Below, piece by piece: positions 1-12,681 of a stretch of DNA of 64,000 bases. The DNA comes from Nemopilema nomurai. Lineage: Eukaryota > Cnidaria > Scyphozoa > Rhizostomeae > Rhizostomatidae. The DNA is taken from contig ML133428.1 in the NCBI GenBank assembly GCA_003864495.1, positions 1,364,001-1,428,000 of the forward strand. The letters are read 5' to 3'. The notes beneath the pieces are model-generated. The model ran no database searches, had not been told where the DNA came from, and was given only the letters and a program-made list of their open reading frames with translations. Each line of letters opens with the position of its first letter. Position 1 is the first letter of the stretch. Position numbers and translations under genes: made by a program.

Positions 1-3000
1 TACAGAAATGAGTAAGTGAAATCGTATCCTCTCGTTTGAGGTAGTTTATATTGTTCAACTTACAGTGCTAGTTAATAATTGTGTAGTATGCAAATTTAAC
101 ATTTATTTTATTATAATTGTATATACTAGTTATAAAGTTTATTAGTTTAGAAATATTTAGGTAATTTAGATGATTATCTAGATGAGATTATTTTATTAAT
201 TGAAATCAATTTAAAAATATTAACTAATAAAATCTGGTTGTATTGTTTGTTCTTTCTTCTTAGATGACGAAACTACCACCGACTCTGCCGAGCAACGGCA
301 ACTATTGGAGAAGCTTCACGGTATGGCTCCCTCAGGTCAATATTTTGAATCATCAAATTTTGAGCTTTATTCTTTAGAACTTCATTAGCACTTACATTGA
401 AATGATAACCAACGTTTAATGCCTAATCTTCTAAAATTCCTGTCAAGTTGACGCAATTTTTTTAATACTTTTTAAGTTTAATATTATATATCAAAATTAA
501 ATATTTAAATATTCAATATTCTTAGTATTGATAATCCCCTGATATGTGATTTTCCGACTCATAGAAAGCCTATCAATTACCAAACAGTACATCAAGAAAT
601 TGGCTGGTGATCCTAATCAAGGTATATTTTTTGTCGTGTCAGTTTCTCTTGCAGGAGGAAGTTTTTCGTGGAAATATATCGTTCTCTTTATTTCCCTAAT
701 GCGTCCGATAGAAATACTGCTTTCTCGATATCAAAGATCTCTTATTTCACATGAATTGGAACAAAATTTGTGTGTAATATTTGTTTTGATTGTTAATTCT
801 AAATTCATTTTCTTTCATTTGTTTAGATGACCAATTGCTTGAACCCGATGGTGGCTCATTGGAAAATGGAAGTAAGCCATCCATGTTTGGTATTTCTGTT
901 TTCAGTTTTCTTCTATCTTTTGTGGGGGTATAAAGAAAGAAAAAAATATGTACCAAGTGATAGGAAGTATCGCTGCAACAGAAAACAGTCTGTCATTAGC
1001 GTATTTTAGAACAAAAGAGGAACACTCTAAATAGGAGGTCACTCTGTAGTTTTAGAGCATCGTTATATTGTATGAACGTGTTGTGATTGGTTTCTACTGA
1101 CTACGTTACTCAACCTTTATGGACTACCCGAGCCATCGTTGTCTTATTTAACGTGCAGAGAACACGAGGCCAGAGTGAGCATGAAAGAGAGAGGCGATGC
1201 GTTGCCTATGTTTCTGACTCTGTCTGTTTTAACTCAACTCTAAAAGTTACATTAATTCTACTATTCCAAAAAGTAAGTTTGCTAACGAGGAATGTTTGAG
1301 GATGGTAAATACTGATTAAATGGGGATGGAAAAGTCTAGCTTGAGCAGGGGGAGAAAATGAGTCAGTTAACATGGTGTGACAATGTAAAGTAAACAATGT
1401 ATCACTACAATATCACCTATGTTTAACAATTGCTTGGCAAACACTTGACATGTTTATTCGGTCTGTCGCAACCCTTTGACTGCTGCAAACTCTCCCTCCT
1501 TATTTGAAACTTTTTGCATATGGCAAACTGCGGCTGGTTGAATGAAATTTCCCTAATTTTCTTTTCAGTTTATGACGAGTCACCTTGCTCACTCGAATCC
1601 TGCGCAAAAGCTGTAAATACCGTTAATGGTAAGTTTGTCTATAAGCTTGTCAATGCCTATCTTTCTTTTCTTTTCACGTCTCCCTTCGCTGCTCCTAACA
1701 TGTTCTTTCTCGTATTGAGACCAGAAACATGAGCTGCTTTCCTCATTTAGTCGAGAAGGAATGTTTTCTAGTTGCGTGCTTTCGATTTTGTTTCTGTATA
1801 AACGTTTCCTTCCTCTTTTCAGATGAACTTGTGGATCTAAGTTGCTGTTTTGATAAATGGAGAAGGAATGAAGAAGAGGGCCTAGTTGGTAAGCAACCCT
1901 TTCTTAATCTCGAACGTTTTCTACATGGCATTTTTCGTGTAGATTTCGGTGCTTAGAATGATTCAGGAAATGTGTGATGATTTTGATTTGGTGTGTCAAC
2001 TAACCGTGGGCTCTTCTATCCTTGTCAGGCCGATTAACTAGTGCACAATCAGAGGTTCTCCAGGTTCAGGGCCAGATTGAAATACTGAATGGTTTGTCGA
2101 TTTTTGTCCTCTTTACATCATCGGCAGTTTTTTAGAGTATCGTTGCAGTTTAACCGGTAATATCCTCGCTTTGAAAATGCAACCGTATCTCATAAGGGTC
2201 AGAAGTAAGAAAGTCTTAAAGATAAGCGAATCTTCGGAATTTTTAGAGTTAATTGCATTTATGGGCTGGTACTTAATCTAAATTTTTGGGATTTGTTGAA
2301 TGACACAGATCAGTGACACAAATCAAACTTAGTCTTCAAATGATTGTTTAATCGAAGATTTGACCAACAGCTTTGTCGCTCAGAAAAAGTATTAGCATAA
2401 GATTCTTACCCCCTGGTATACAGGCGAATCTTTGTTTTTTCAGAAAACCTTGCAAATGAACAGGCTACGAGTCAAAAGTACAAAGAGATGGCAGCAGAAT
2501 TTGAGGGTATGAAGCGTCAGCCATTAATTTGATGAATCAACTTGTAACCTGTAATGCAGATAATTGTGCTAATGTTTTGCAGTCAGATAATGCAAAACAC
2601 ACAGCAGTAGCGTGCCACGGGGTAGCATTGTTTATTTTATTTTGAGTATCATCATACACTTTTGTCTTTATATTCTGTACAAAAGTTTAGTGTAGAATGA
2701 CCTTTTTGGAATCTAGGCGAAAATATTTGGCTTGTTTTTATCAGATTGTTTCATATTTTGAAAACGCCGAAATGACTTTTCTTGCGAAAAATGTAGGATA
2801 TTTAGTTAGGGGTAGTACAGAGAAACACGGCAGGGAACGCTGGAGAGAGCTGAGGTTCGCTTATTGTGTAGAATCCTGGCCATTCTGGTGAAGAAAAAGC
2901 TGGACAAAGCGTAGTGCCTATTGATGTCTTTCAGGTCAACGAGACATTTCATGAGGATTTATACATCTTTCGACTTTCGTGACTGTTTTCGTTTGGATAA

Positions 3001-5340
3001 GTTGTGTGCTGTGTTTTTCGTGTTGCTTATCGATAGCCCCAACAAAAGCTTCTTGCTTTTTCAGTAACACTCGGTAGAGAGCAGCTCAGAAGGATTCAGT
3101 TGATTGCCGCATTTGACGTGTTACATAGTGAGTCAGTTTGTTAGCTAGAAGCAGTTCAGTCAGAGTATACAGTCGAACTATTCCTTACATTCATGCTTCT
3201 AGGTTAACGCAGAAATGTTTAGTGTTTCATCAGAATTCAGTTTGTGTAGATTTAGCTCTTGCATCCTATTGTGTAACGCATTCTAACAATCAAGATTGGC
3301 ATTAATCGAGCCAGTTTATCGTGCTTATCGAAAGTTCGCATTCCAAAGCCTCGTTTTCATGCAGTTTAGAGTTCGACATTGAGGCTCATTGTTTATACAG
3401 TTTCTATGGTCATTCATGTTTACTGTATCTTTAGATCGACTAAAGGAATTGCAAAGCGTCTGCAAGAAAAGGAGGCCGTTGATGGTGGAAGTGAAGAAGT
3501 AAACCAAGGACCTGAACAATGCGGTAAGGGCATGTAATGGTTCGTTTGGCAAGAGACGTAGCCGAATGTGAATTAATCAGAATGGTTTTGGCATATTGCA
3601 GTGGACCATGCCCCCCATGCCTTGTTTTAGAGAAAAATATTTTTTAAGGCCATGTAGAAAGAATAAGATTTGTTTATAAGTTGAAGAAAGGAGGTCAAAT
3701 ATTCGGTAATTTATTTTTCTCTGACTGCGACTTTATATTTAGGAGTGGCCCTTTTCACATTTTGCTCTACCCCTCCCGCGCCAGAATATCAACATTAAGG
3801 AGCATCTGACTGACATGTCATTAGTTTCTGTTTATTGTTCAATTTCGAAATTTGTTCAGATTCACAGCATGTTTTGCTTCTCCTCTCCCTTACAGGTGTA
3901 ATTAAAGAAGAAGAGGTATCAACCGCGATAGAGCATGTATTGGGGTAAGTGTTATCCATAATACGCACCTACTATCAACCTGAACTTATATATACTAAAT
4001 GTGGCGTATTATTCGGCATCGTTATGCATCTCTTTATCCAACAAATTGGAAACAAATGTCTAACCAGTATACATTGAAAAGCGATCCCTTTTATGGAAGG
4101 GCCTGTTTCTAGAAATACCAGAATATCAGATAGAATTGCGATTAATTCAATCCTTCTCTTTCTCATGTCTGCAGTTGTTTACAAATGTAGGAAATCACAT
4201 GTTCCAAATTATTAGAGAAATGCAAGCATCACAGTGGTAGGTTCATGGGAGACAAAACTTTAGTTTACTTTGAGTATGAAGATTTTCGTGTATAACTGTT
4301 TTATTAATCTTTCGTGTAGGTCGTCAGAAGCCGAGATAGAAAATAAAGAAGTCAGCTTTGAGCATGCACCCTTGGAAACTGTCGAGGTAAAATTGTTGCA
4401 AGTACAAGATTTTGAAGGTTTCAACGGAGTTCTAAAGTGTGACGTCATCAACGATGTTACTACACTGTGCTTGACAAATCCTTCTATTTCCTTTAGGTTA
4501 AGAAAACAGGGCACAGATATGTGTACTTTTTTAAACTTGACAGAGCAACAAAATCATGGGGCCAGCCGTGGTTGTTGGGAGCAGGGACTAATTATGTGGA
4601 AACAAAGTTTTATAGCAATCTTTATGCCCCTGAATGTTGAACAGTTTCTGTGCGCGTCCAAAGTGCATTACCATAGGGTAACACTACAGTAATTTGCCCA
4701 ATTGGTAATAACAAAGACCTGACTGTACAAGTATGGCTCTGGCACTCCAACAATTTTCATTTTCGCAAAGCTTTATCTTTCCCCATTTTTACTTGAGATC
4801 CGAAAATTTTTAAGAAGCTTTCATCTTTCCCCAATTTTACGTGAAGGTATAATGAACGTTAGGCTGATGTTGTATGTAAATTCCATCCTGCGTTTGCTTG
4901 CTAATTAAAAGAAAATTCCCGGCGCTTTCCAGAGCAACGATGAGACTAGCTTAGAAGAGGACCCCGAGAGGATGAAGTTTATGAAAGAGCTGAGCGTGAC
5001 CAAGACCCAGAAGAACCAGTTGGTATGTATTGGTTTGAAGTTAGCAAATTCTCTGTTTACGAAGATTCAATAGCTTGTTATCAGCAGAGGCATTTGCAAA
5101 CATTGTCTGCCCGTGAATTTCGCAAAGACGTTTCGCATGTCACTAGTTGCAGCTGCACCGTACTCTATCCCATTGACAACGGTCTCTCCGACTTTCCAGC
5201 TTTACATGTTGGTGGCGCTTGTGGTGGTCTTTGTTGCAATTGGTGCCGCTTGGTTGTTGGACGTGATTCAAGTTTCAACTGGGGGCCTCCCCATTTTCAG
5301 TTGGAAGACATGGAGGGAATTTTACGAGCAGCTGTTTTAG
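1..5340 (+). CDS. Coiled-coil, C-terminally anchored membrane protein (5'-partial)
   Basis: Exons: end of one at 1-11, then 264-320, 565-621, 827-871, 1569-1628, 1823-1888, 2029-2091, 2444-2506, 3065-3127, 3446-3523, 3896-3944, 4320-4386, 4933-5022 and 5200-5340 (TGA/TAG-terminated last exon ending ...WREFYEQLF). Phases join throughout. The early exons are short, multiples of three and all phase 1, as in exon-duplicated coiled-coil proteins. About 298 residues are visible. The middle (exons 1823-3523) is rich in Glu/Gln/Lys/Leu with heptad-like spacing, and an acidic segment follows. The last exon gives one membrane segment, LYMLVALVVVFVAIGAAWLL, with about 27 residues after it, so the protein should be tail-anchored in the ER or nuclear envelope. 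The overall plan (coiled coil, acidic stretch, C-terminal anchor) resembles the IRAG/LRMP (MRVI1) family, but I cannot confirm this by sequence. The exon at 3446 uses a weak AAAG acceptor, chosen because the alternative at 3436 meets a stop. The N-terminus lies outside the window. Confidence 0.72.
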
Positions 5341-6172
5341 GTTGAAGATGTGCTCAGAAACCCTTATTCATCGTGACAAAACTTTACTTTTTATGAAAAT
5401 TTATTTTGTAATAGATTACTTAGCAGATGTGGAATGTTGTAAAATGTAGCTAAACAGAGTTTATTACTTTTGTAATTTTAAGGCAATGAAATTGAACTTC
5501 TTTTTGTTTTTCCATTGCATGATGTTTTGGTTCATCGCGGTTCAAATCCGCCCTGTTTGTTGGACACAAGTGGTCATTTACAATCAATATTCATCCTATA
5601 TTGATTCGTTCAACAATATCCAATTTGAAACAGGAGTATGGTAAACGTTGAACTGTTGTCTTTGTTGGCCAGTTAGAGCGACAAACGTTTCCATTCGAGA
5701 TTTCAAATCGTTTAGAACAACTAACTCGGTTACGCTTGTGTTTTTTGGCACAAAAGCATCACCAGAAAGAAAGACAACAAAATTCAAGATATATTACAGC
5801 AGTTTTTCACCATTGCATTAAATCCTTAAACTATTGAAGAACATTCGTGTCAAAAACTCTTCAGATTCACGCCTTACGTTACGTCTCGCTAAAAATCTTT
5901 CGTAAGAACAAGAACGCCACGAAAACGTTTATCTCGAAATACAAATATGCCAAATTCCAAAATACTATTTGCTTTGGAACGCAACATAGGTATTAACGAA
6001 ACGAGGCGTACAAACACGTTTTCAATGCATGTCATGGTTTTTATGAAATACACCACTTGCGATAGAACACCATATCATTGTTAACGGGGAATAACCGGGC
6101 AGGCCTCTGCCCTAATCACTTCTTAAAACACATTTCATCGGTTTCAGAACTGTCCTGTAAATTTAAAAATTA
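5341..6172. other. Convergent 3' intergenic region
   Basis: This lies between the ends of the coiled-coil gene (+) and HSP90B1 (-), so it should contain both 3' untranslated regions. A TTTATT near 5459 reads AATAAA on the minus strand and could serve as a poly(A) signal for HSP90B1. I see no other gene. Confidence 0.5.
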
Positions 6173-9100
6173 CTATAATTCATCTTTAGCTTCCGCGGGT
6201 GTTTCCTTCGTTTCTCCTTCTACTGTGTCTTCAGTGGCGTCATCTACTTTTGGGGCATCGTCTTTCTTCTCCGTTGTTTCGCTTTCTTTCGAAGTCTCTT
6301 CTTCCTTTGATTCGTCCTTTGATTCGTCTTCTTCCTCATCAGAAACCTCTTCGGCCTTCTCCTCCTCAGCGGGCTCATCTGCTTCAACAGGGGCATCTAT
6401 GTCCACCCCAACACTTCTACGCAGCATCCGCTCAATGCGCTGTGCAAAGTCCAGCGAATCCTTCAAAACGAGACAGAATTTTTCAGTCATCTGAAAGCAA
6501 GGCTTTGAAGTATCACGTTAAAGTAGAACTGGCAAAAAGACAAATCCTCAACACTTTATCTGTACAGCCACGATGAATTTAATCCAGTTGTTCATCAAAA
6601 AGTTTACAAAGTTTATTTAACTATGTAAGTATCCTGTGTAAGTACTTGAAGTTGTTACCTTAACGGCAAATCCAGATCGTAGTGTTGCAGTCTCAAAAAG
6701 AACTCTAGCCAAATCGCCTGCAGATTGGTCCTTATCATCAGCAGAAACACGTTTCAGCAATTCTTTCACCAATGGATGACCAGGGTTGACCTCCAAGGTT
6801 TTCTTTTGAGTCGCATAGAAACTGTCAAAGAAGAGAACGATTTCAATAAACGCCACTCACCATCAGTAACATTATCAAGAAGGTTAATGAAAATTGCACT
6901 AAATGTATTGAACAATTTCTTACTCGTGAGAGGGATCCTTGCTTTTGGCATAGGCCTGTGATCGCATAATTCTTTCCATATTTCCAGACCATCCATATGA
7001 GCTGGCAACCAAAGCACATGGAGATTGGGTCAAACGATCTGAGAGAGTTGCCTTCTCAATTAAGTCCTTCAATGGCTCTTCTTTTAGCCATTTGAGAAGT
7101 GGTTCAAACTCCTTTTCAAGAGCTTCTTTCTTCTGCTTTGCCTTGTCATCATCATCTCCCATTTTAAGCCCTTCTTTTGCAACATTTTGGAACTTCTTTC
7201 CTTCAAATTCTGGCAAACTCTAGAAGAACGAAATGTACAGAGTCAGCAAGTGTAGAAGCACAAAGAGTGTCCACATAATGAAAAAGAAGAGAAGAAAATA
7301 ACAGTAAAGGAAATGTTGAAAATGAACAAAAAATTTAAAATTCAAGCTTTCGCAAAGATTTTTACCATTCACATTAATATCAACCCAATTTGTGCTAATA
7401 ACTTAAAATTTGATGGAAATGTGGGCAAATTTCCTTTATGGCAGTTTGGTGGTTAGTAACATTGATTGACTTATATCTTTACATCAAAAGTGTTGTAAAA
7501 CCAGCAAAAATTGAAGTGGCCATTCCCTGGTGAATCCAAATCTACAATCCTGTAGAATTCTCACAACATTTACTTACAATTTATTTTATAAAACCCCAGA
7601 AAAGCAGTTTGAAGAATCAATTATGAGAAAGGCAACCTTTCCTGATGGGCAAAACATTTTTTCTGTGATATGCAAGTTCACAGAAGCCTGTTTTCTATAC
7701 AGTCATCAGCTGATTTCATACCAAGCATATGTAACAATCAACAACGTTTAGGATTATTGGTTTACTGGAAAAATGAGGACTTACCTGAATGCAATACTCG
7801 TCAATTGGTTCGGTCAAGTACAAAACTTCATAGCCTTTTTTCAGAAGCCTTTCAACAAATGGTGAATTTTCCACTTCACTCCTAGAAGTACCAGCTATGA
7901 AGTAAATTGTATCTTGCTTCTCCTTCATTCTACCAACATAATCTGCCAGACTTGTGTATTTGTCACTTGAATTTGATGAAAAGAATCTGAGCAGCTTGGC
8001 AAGACGAGTACGATTGGAGTGGTCCTCAATAACTCCCAACTTAACACTGAAATTGAAAAAGAAATATGAGAAAAGAGTAGCTAGGAAGTGTTTTCAAATT
8101 GGGTATACAGGGAAACATAAGTGCATGACCACTTAACTTGAAAACAATCTCACTCAAACAATATTTTGCCCTGCTTTTTAAAAAATATGACTCATTGATT
8201 TATCCACAAGTTAGAGACTAAAACAAGGTACTGTGTATAAAGGGTACCAAAGCACTCCAGCATCAAGAAAAACAGAAAAGAAGAATGCCGTTTAGTTGGC
8301 AATGTAATACATACTTTGTACTGTATTCCTTCCAGAAAGTCTCCAAGTACTTATCATCTGGGATTTTCTTGATCATGTCAAGTGCCTTCCTCACAAGCTT
8401 CTTCTTGATAACTTTCAGGAGTTTGTGTTGCTGAAGGGTTTCGCGAGATACATTCAGTGGTAAATCATCAGAATCGACAACACCCTTAATGAATGACAAG
8501 TACTTGGGCATCATATCCTCGAAATCATCAGTGATGAAAACTCTTCGCACATACATCTTGATGTTCTCTTTTCTGTTTCCATAGTCTTGGAAGGATCCAG
8601 ATGGTGCAGATTTTGGAACAAAGAGAATGGACCTGAATGTTACTTCACCCTCAGCTGTAAAATGGATCTTTGCAAGTGGCTCATCTGTGTCCTATCAAAA
8701 GATAATACAGTATATATATTAAAAGAGGGTATTCAGAACCAATAAAGACTCAGAGGCAACCATAACTAAACAAGCTAGAGGAATATTGCTTTATTTTGTG
8801 AGAAACAGGGCATATATAAATTGTACTAATTGAAGCTCTTGCCTGACTACCTGAGGTCTTTATTATGTTTTGACATCAGAGTCATATCACTTAAGAAATA
8901 CTTGAAAAATAACACCTCAATGTATATATATAGATAATCAAGGTAAAAACAGCTACATTGAAAAGAAGTAGTGAACATACCTTGCTGATTGCCTTGTAAA
9001 ATTCATTATATTCTGCATCATCAACCTCCTTTGCCTTTCTTAACCAAATTGGCTTACTCTTGTTGATCAATTCCCAGTCCCAGGTGGTCTTTTCTACCTG

Positions 9101-12010
9101 AAAGTTGGATGAATTGAAAACACTATGATGAAAGGGACAACAATTGCAAGGTTCAAATGTTATGTACTAATAGTTTTTAACCCTTGTTTGTGAATCTATT
9201 GAATCTATTATAGAAATATTTTAGGCTTTCGCACTGTTTTATAGTCATAGAAAAGGAGGTAAACACTTAGATCAAAATTATTTCAGTAGAGAGAATTTTT
9301 GGAAGCAAAGTTAAACTAATGGAATTCTTAAAGTCAAATTTAAGCACTGGCTAGAAAACATCTTCTAAAAATAGGTTTCACTCAAATACAGAATGCAACT
9401 AGTCCAGACTTCTCAACAAAAAAACATGAAAATTTCATATCACCTAGCCTTAGATAATGGTATCACAAGTGTTATTAGGTGCTAACACAACAGAAAAATG
9501 GCTAACCTTTTTGGTCTTTGGCTTCTTTTCCTTTTCCTCCTTATCTTCTTCAACTTTTGCATCTTCTTCATCATCCTTCTTTTCATCATCCTTCTTTTCA
9601 TCTTTCTTATCATCAGCAGCCTCATCCTTCTTTTCAGCCTCATCATCTGGAATAGGTTCTTCCACTTCTTCAGTTTTGCTTGTCCATAAGAATATGTTGA
9701 AGTTGATAAACTGTGAATATTTCCTAATCAAATCTTTGAGTGTGTTGTGTTCCAAGAAGTCCCTGGCTTCTTCCTTAAGATGTAAACTGCAAAACAAAAA
9801 ACAAATCTGAAATTTAAAACTTTAAATACTTTAGTAACAATTATTCTCAAGTACAACATCAACCAAACATTTTGTAATAGTAATTTTTATATATAAATAA
9901 ACAAAACTAAACAGGAGAAATTAATTCAATCTTTGGCCTTCTTGGAGAGAAACACTGCCTGGTATTTAACAATTAAGGGTAAGCAAGGAGTAGCACATAC
10001 GTGATCTGTGTTCCTCTTTTCAAAGTGTCACCACGGGGGTCTTCGATTACAGAGAAGGAGTTTGCATCTGATTCCCAAATGTACTGCTGAGAGCCATTCT
10101 TCTTTGATGTGACAACAACTCTATCAGCAACCAAAAAGGCAGAGTAGAAGCCCACACCAAACTGGCCAATCAAATCTGAAGCCTGTGGGCCTTCTGTTGC
10201 AGCTTCCTTTAATTGAATATCAGTTGAATCAAATGTGAATCAAAACTACATGAATGAGATTAGAAATTATCAAATCATTTAATGACAAAAACTTTATAGG
10301 GCTTGCCATTCTTTCACAAAAGCAGTTTCAACAATACCTTATTAAATTCGGAATTCCTTCCATGCACATACAATGGTCATGTACTCAATCTGCAGAAAGT
10401 ACTCAGAGCTAAAGCCATACATCCATACATCCACAGTGAGCAATGCAATGATCATACATCATATATATATATATAATATATATATGCTCCATATAATAAT
10501 TTCTAAAAAAATTCATTGGCTACATACCTGCATCTTCTGTAAGAATTCACTTGTGCCTGATTTGGCTATAGTTCCAAGCTGATTAATGAGATCATCTTTT
10601 GACATACCAATACCAGAATCTGTTATGTGCAGCATATTGTTATCTTTGTCTGCCTTTATTCTAATGGACAGTTCATCATTAGCATCAAGAGCAGACTTGT
10701 CAGTGAGGGAAAGCAATCGAATTTTATCCAAGGCGTCTGATGAATTTGAAATCAGTTCTCTTAAGAAGATCTAAAAGTAAGAAAAAGGTACATTAATTAG
10801 TTGAGAATAAATGCAGACTGAAAATTTAAGGAGACAACTTCAAGTTGTTGTGTTGATACCTGCTATATTTGATGCTTTGGAAACAAACAAGAAATTCAAA
10901 CAAACAAGAAATGCAAACAAACAATTAAAAACCACATTGTTCTTTGTGTGATGGATTTGGTTCAGTTTGAACCTAATTTCTAGTGTGTAAATAATATTCT
11001 AAAGAGAAAGCAATTCTACTGCAGTGTTTTTAAAAAAATTTAAAAATCTAAGTGATTTTCATAGGACTCATTCTTATCACACAAGTCTTCTAAAAATAAA
11101 ACTTTATTTGATATGGTCTCATGCAATTTTTGTATCAAGTGCTATCGAAGCTTTCTCTAAATGGAACAAAGAAGTTTGTGTGCTCATAAATAAAAACTTA
11201 CTTCTTTATTCTTGTACAGAGAGTTGATGATAAGTTTCATCATTCTATTGACCTCTGCTTGAAATTCGTGCTTTTCAGACTTTTCCCTAAGCTCTTTCAT
11301 TTGAGCGACACTAAGACCATCTAACTTTATGGCTTCCTCTTCACGCTCCACAACTTCATCATCTGTTTTTGATCCATCTCTGCTTTTTCCTGGGTCTTCT
11401 ACAACTTTTGGAAGATCTTCTTTATTTTCTTCAGAGGTCTCTTTAGTTTCTTCCTCGCATGAGATTTGACCTACAAAGTTTGAGGGGCGCTTCTTATAAA
11501 AGATACAATCAGAAAAGTTTGGCATTATTAAAATGACGCTTGAAACACCTACAAGACCGTCGTCCCAATCAAAAGCTAGTATAACGCCTAGGGAAAGGCT
11601 GTCTTTGGTCGGCTTGCCATTTTACAAAATACGGCATTAAGCAACAGAGTCAGAATGGAAGTAAAAATACCATCGGCTCGACATTGGCTTGAAGAAAGTT
11701 CGTAGTACTGTTATATGAGATGCTTTTATAAAGCAAATATTAATTCCCAACAGATATATAGCAAAAAGTAGCATAATTATAGCACTTGAAATGATTAAAT
11801 GTTGTCTGGTCAGCCATAAAAATACTCTTTCTATGATTGGATTGGTCGACAAAACGTATGGCCTAGCACCCCCACATTTCAACTGGGCACGTGCTGGTAA
11901 AAATACCGCTAAAAAGATATTATCGGTGAAACAGAATTAAACAAAAACTTACTGATGAATGAGAATGTTAAAAGTAGGCCTACTAATACTGTCCACTTTA
12001 ATCGAGCCAT
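6173..12010 (-). CDS. HSP90B1: Endoplasmin (GRP94, ER HSP90)
   Basis: ER-luminal HSP90 ATPase that folds secreted and membrane proteins. Minus-strand exons, in order: 12010-11953, 11470-11202, 10770-10528, 10206-10001, 9786-9507, 9097-8981, 8691-8315, 8046-7785, 7219-6924, 6821-6659, 6490-6173. Lengths sum to 2,589 bases, giving 862 residues with every phase matching (human about 803). Exon 1 encodes the signal peptide [20 protein letters not shown]. Exon 2 has an acidic pre-N region and the start of the N domain. Exons 3-4 carry the GHKL ATP site, including [31 protein letters not shown] and [15 protein letters not shown]. Exon 5 is the acidic/lysine charged linker, and exon 7 has the middle-domain [16 protein letters not shown] segment. 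The C-terminal exon has RIERMLRR, a long acidic tail and terminal KDEL for ER retrieval. The gene is head-to-head with CRELD, with an ER-stress element upstream. Identification is firm; exact splice sites are hand-called. Confidence 0.96.
10456..10488. repeat. AT microsatellite in HSP90B1 intron 3
   Basis: A run of alternating AT with one interruption lies inside the intron between HSP90B1 exons 3 and 4. No function is suggested. Confidence 0.8.
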
Positions 12011-12681
12011 TTTCTGTGTCTACGTTTCTGGTGTATCCTTCTCTGTAATTGACAATTGACGAAGAGGCCTAACTTATAAAAGCAAGAAATCACATTTCGG
12101 GGAACCCTGCGACTTCATCTCGTGGATTCGTCTGATTGGTCAATATTTTTCAAAATAAGACATGTTATTCGCTGATTGGTGAGATTCATGTGAATGGAGG
12201 AAATGGTGATGTCCTGGAGCAACTTGCACGCCTCTGATTGGCTTGAGCCATCTACCCGCAGTGAAAACTTGACAAAAGAGGATTGGTTGTTTCTGCTTAA
12301 AAAAACGCTTTATTAATAATGAATTTACCAAGTTTAAGTATAACTGATACTTAAGCAAAACATCATTCGAACACAGTTTGCTCGTTTATAAAATTGTGCT
12401 GGAGACTTCGCTAAGGCTTATTCATGGTCCATATCTTGCCAGTCCAAAAGGGGATATCCAGAAATCTCGTTTTCAATCTGAATGGTATCTGGAATCAAAA
12501 TGGCGTCCATTAGTGAGTGAGTGACTCTGTGGAATGAGAAGTTGATTTACCAAGTTGATTTGGCAGTGAAACAGTTAACGACAGCAAAAGTCACTACATT
12601 TGATTTATTTCACCAGCTGTTATAACTTCTAGACATTCCTAGCAATAGAATAATTATTTTACATAGCAATAATACAGCAAT
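12011..12681. promoter_or_regulatory. Divergent HSP90B1 / CRELD promoter region
   Basis: About 670 bases separate the start codons of HSP90B1 (-) and CRELD (+), so both 5' untranslated regions and promoters must lie here. Four CCAAT boxes read on the minus strand (ATTGG on plus) occur near 12135, 12174, 12235 and 12283. The first is part of a complete ER-stress element. A TATA-like TTATAAA lies at about 12074-12080, between the element and the HSP90B1 start, in a suitable order for that gene. Shared regulation of the two genes is inferred, not shown. Confidence 0.6.
12121..12139 (-). promoter_or_regulatory. ER stress response element (ERSE)
   Basis: On the minus strand this reads CCAAT, nine bases (CAGACGAAT), then CCACG. 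That is the exact ERSE consensus CCAAT-N9-CCACG bound by NF-Y and ATF6/XBP1 in animals. It sits about 110 bases upstream of the HSP90B1 start codon, as expected for a GRP94 gene, and about 540 bases upstream of CRELD. Confidence 0.8.

Noticed and set aside
5525..5570. GGTTCAAATCC resembling a tRNA T-arm
   Set aside because: Only the T-loop and a 4-bp stem are present. No D-arm, anticodon arm or acceptor stem can be formed from the upstream sequence.
6078..6576. Plus-strand frames rich in Ser, Leu or Pro
   Set aside because: They are antisense shadows of the acidic C-terminal exon of HSP90B1.
9457..9810. Long serine/phenylalanine-rich plus-strand frame
   Set aside because: It is the antisense of the acidic/lysine charged linker of HSP90B1, whose codon bias leaves the other strand open.
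12416..12492. Minus-strand last-exon look-alike (acceptor TTGATTCCAG, 23 codons ending DWQDMDHE and a stop)
   Set aside because: It lies inside the divergent promoter with no upstream partner exon on that strand. Twenty-three codons can arise by chance.
12500..12520. ATGGCGTCCATTAGTGAGT as a CRELD first exon
   Set aside because: The ATG at 12682 gives a proper signal peptide continuous with the CSTC motif. The upstream ATG gives no signal sequence and a stop soon after.
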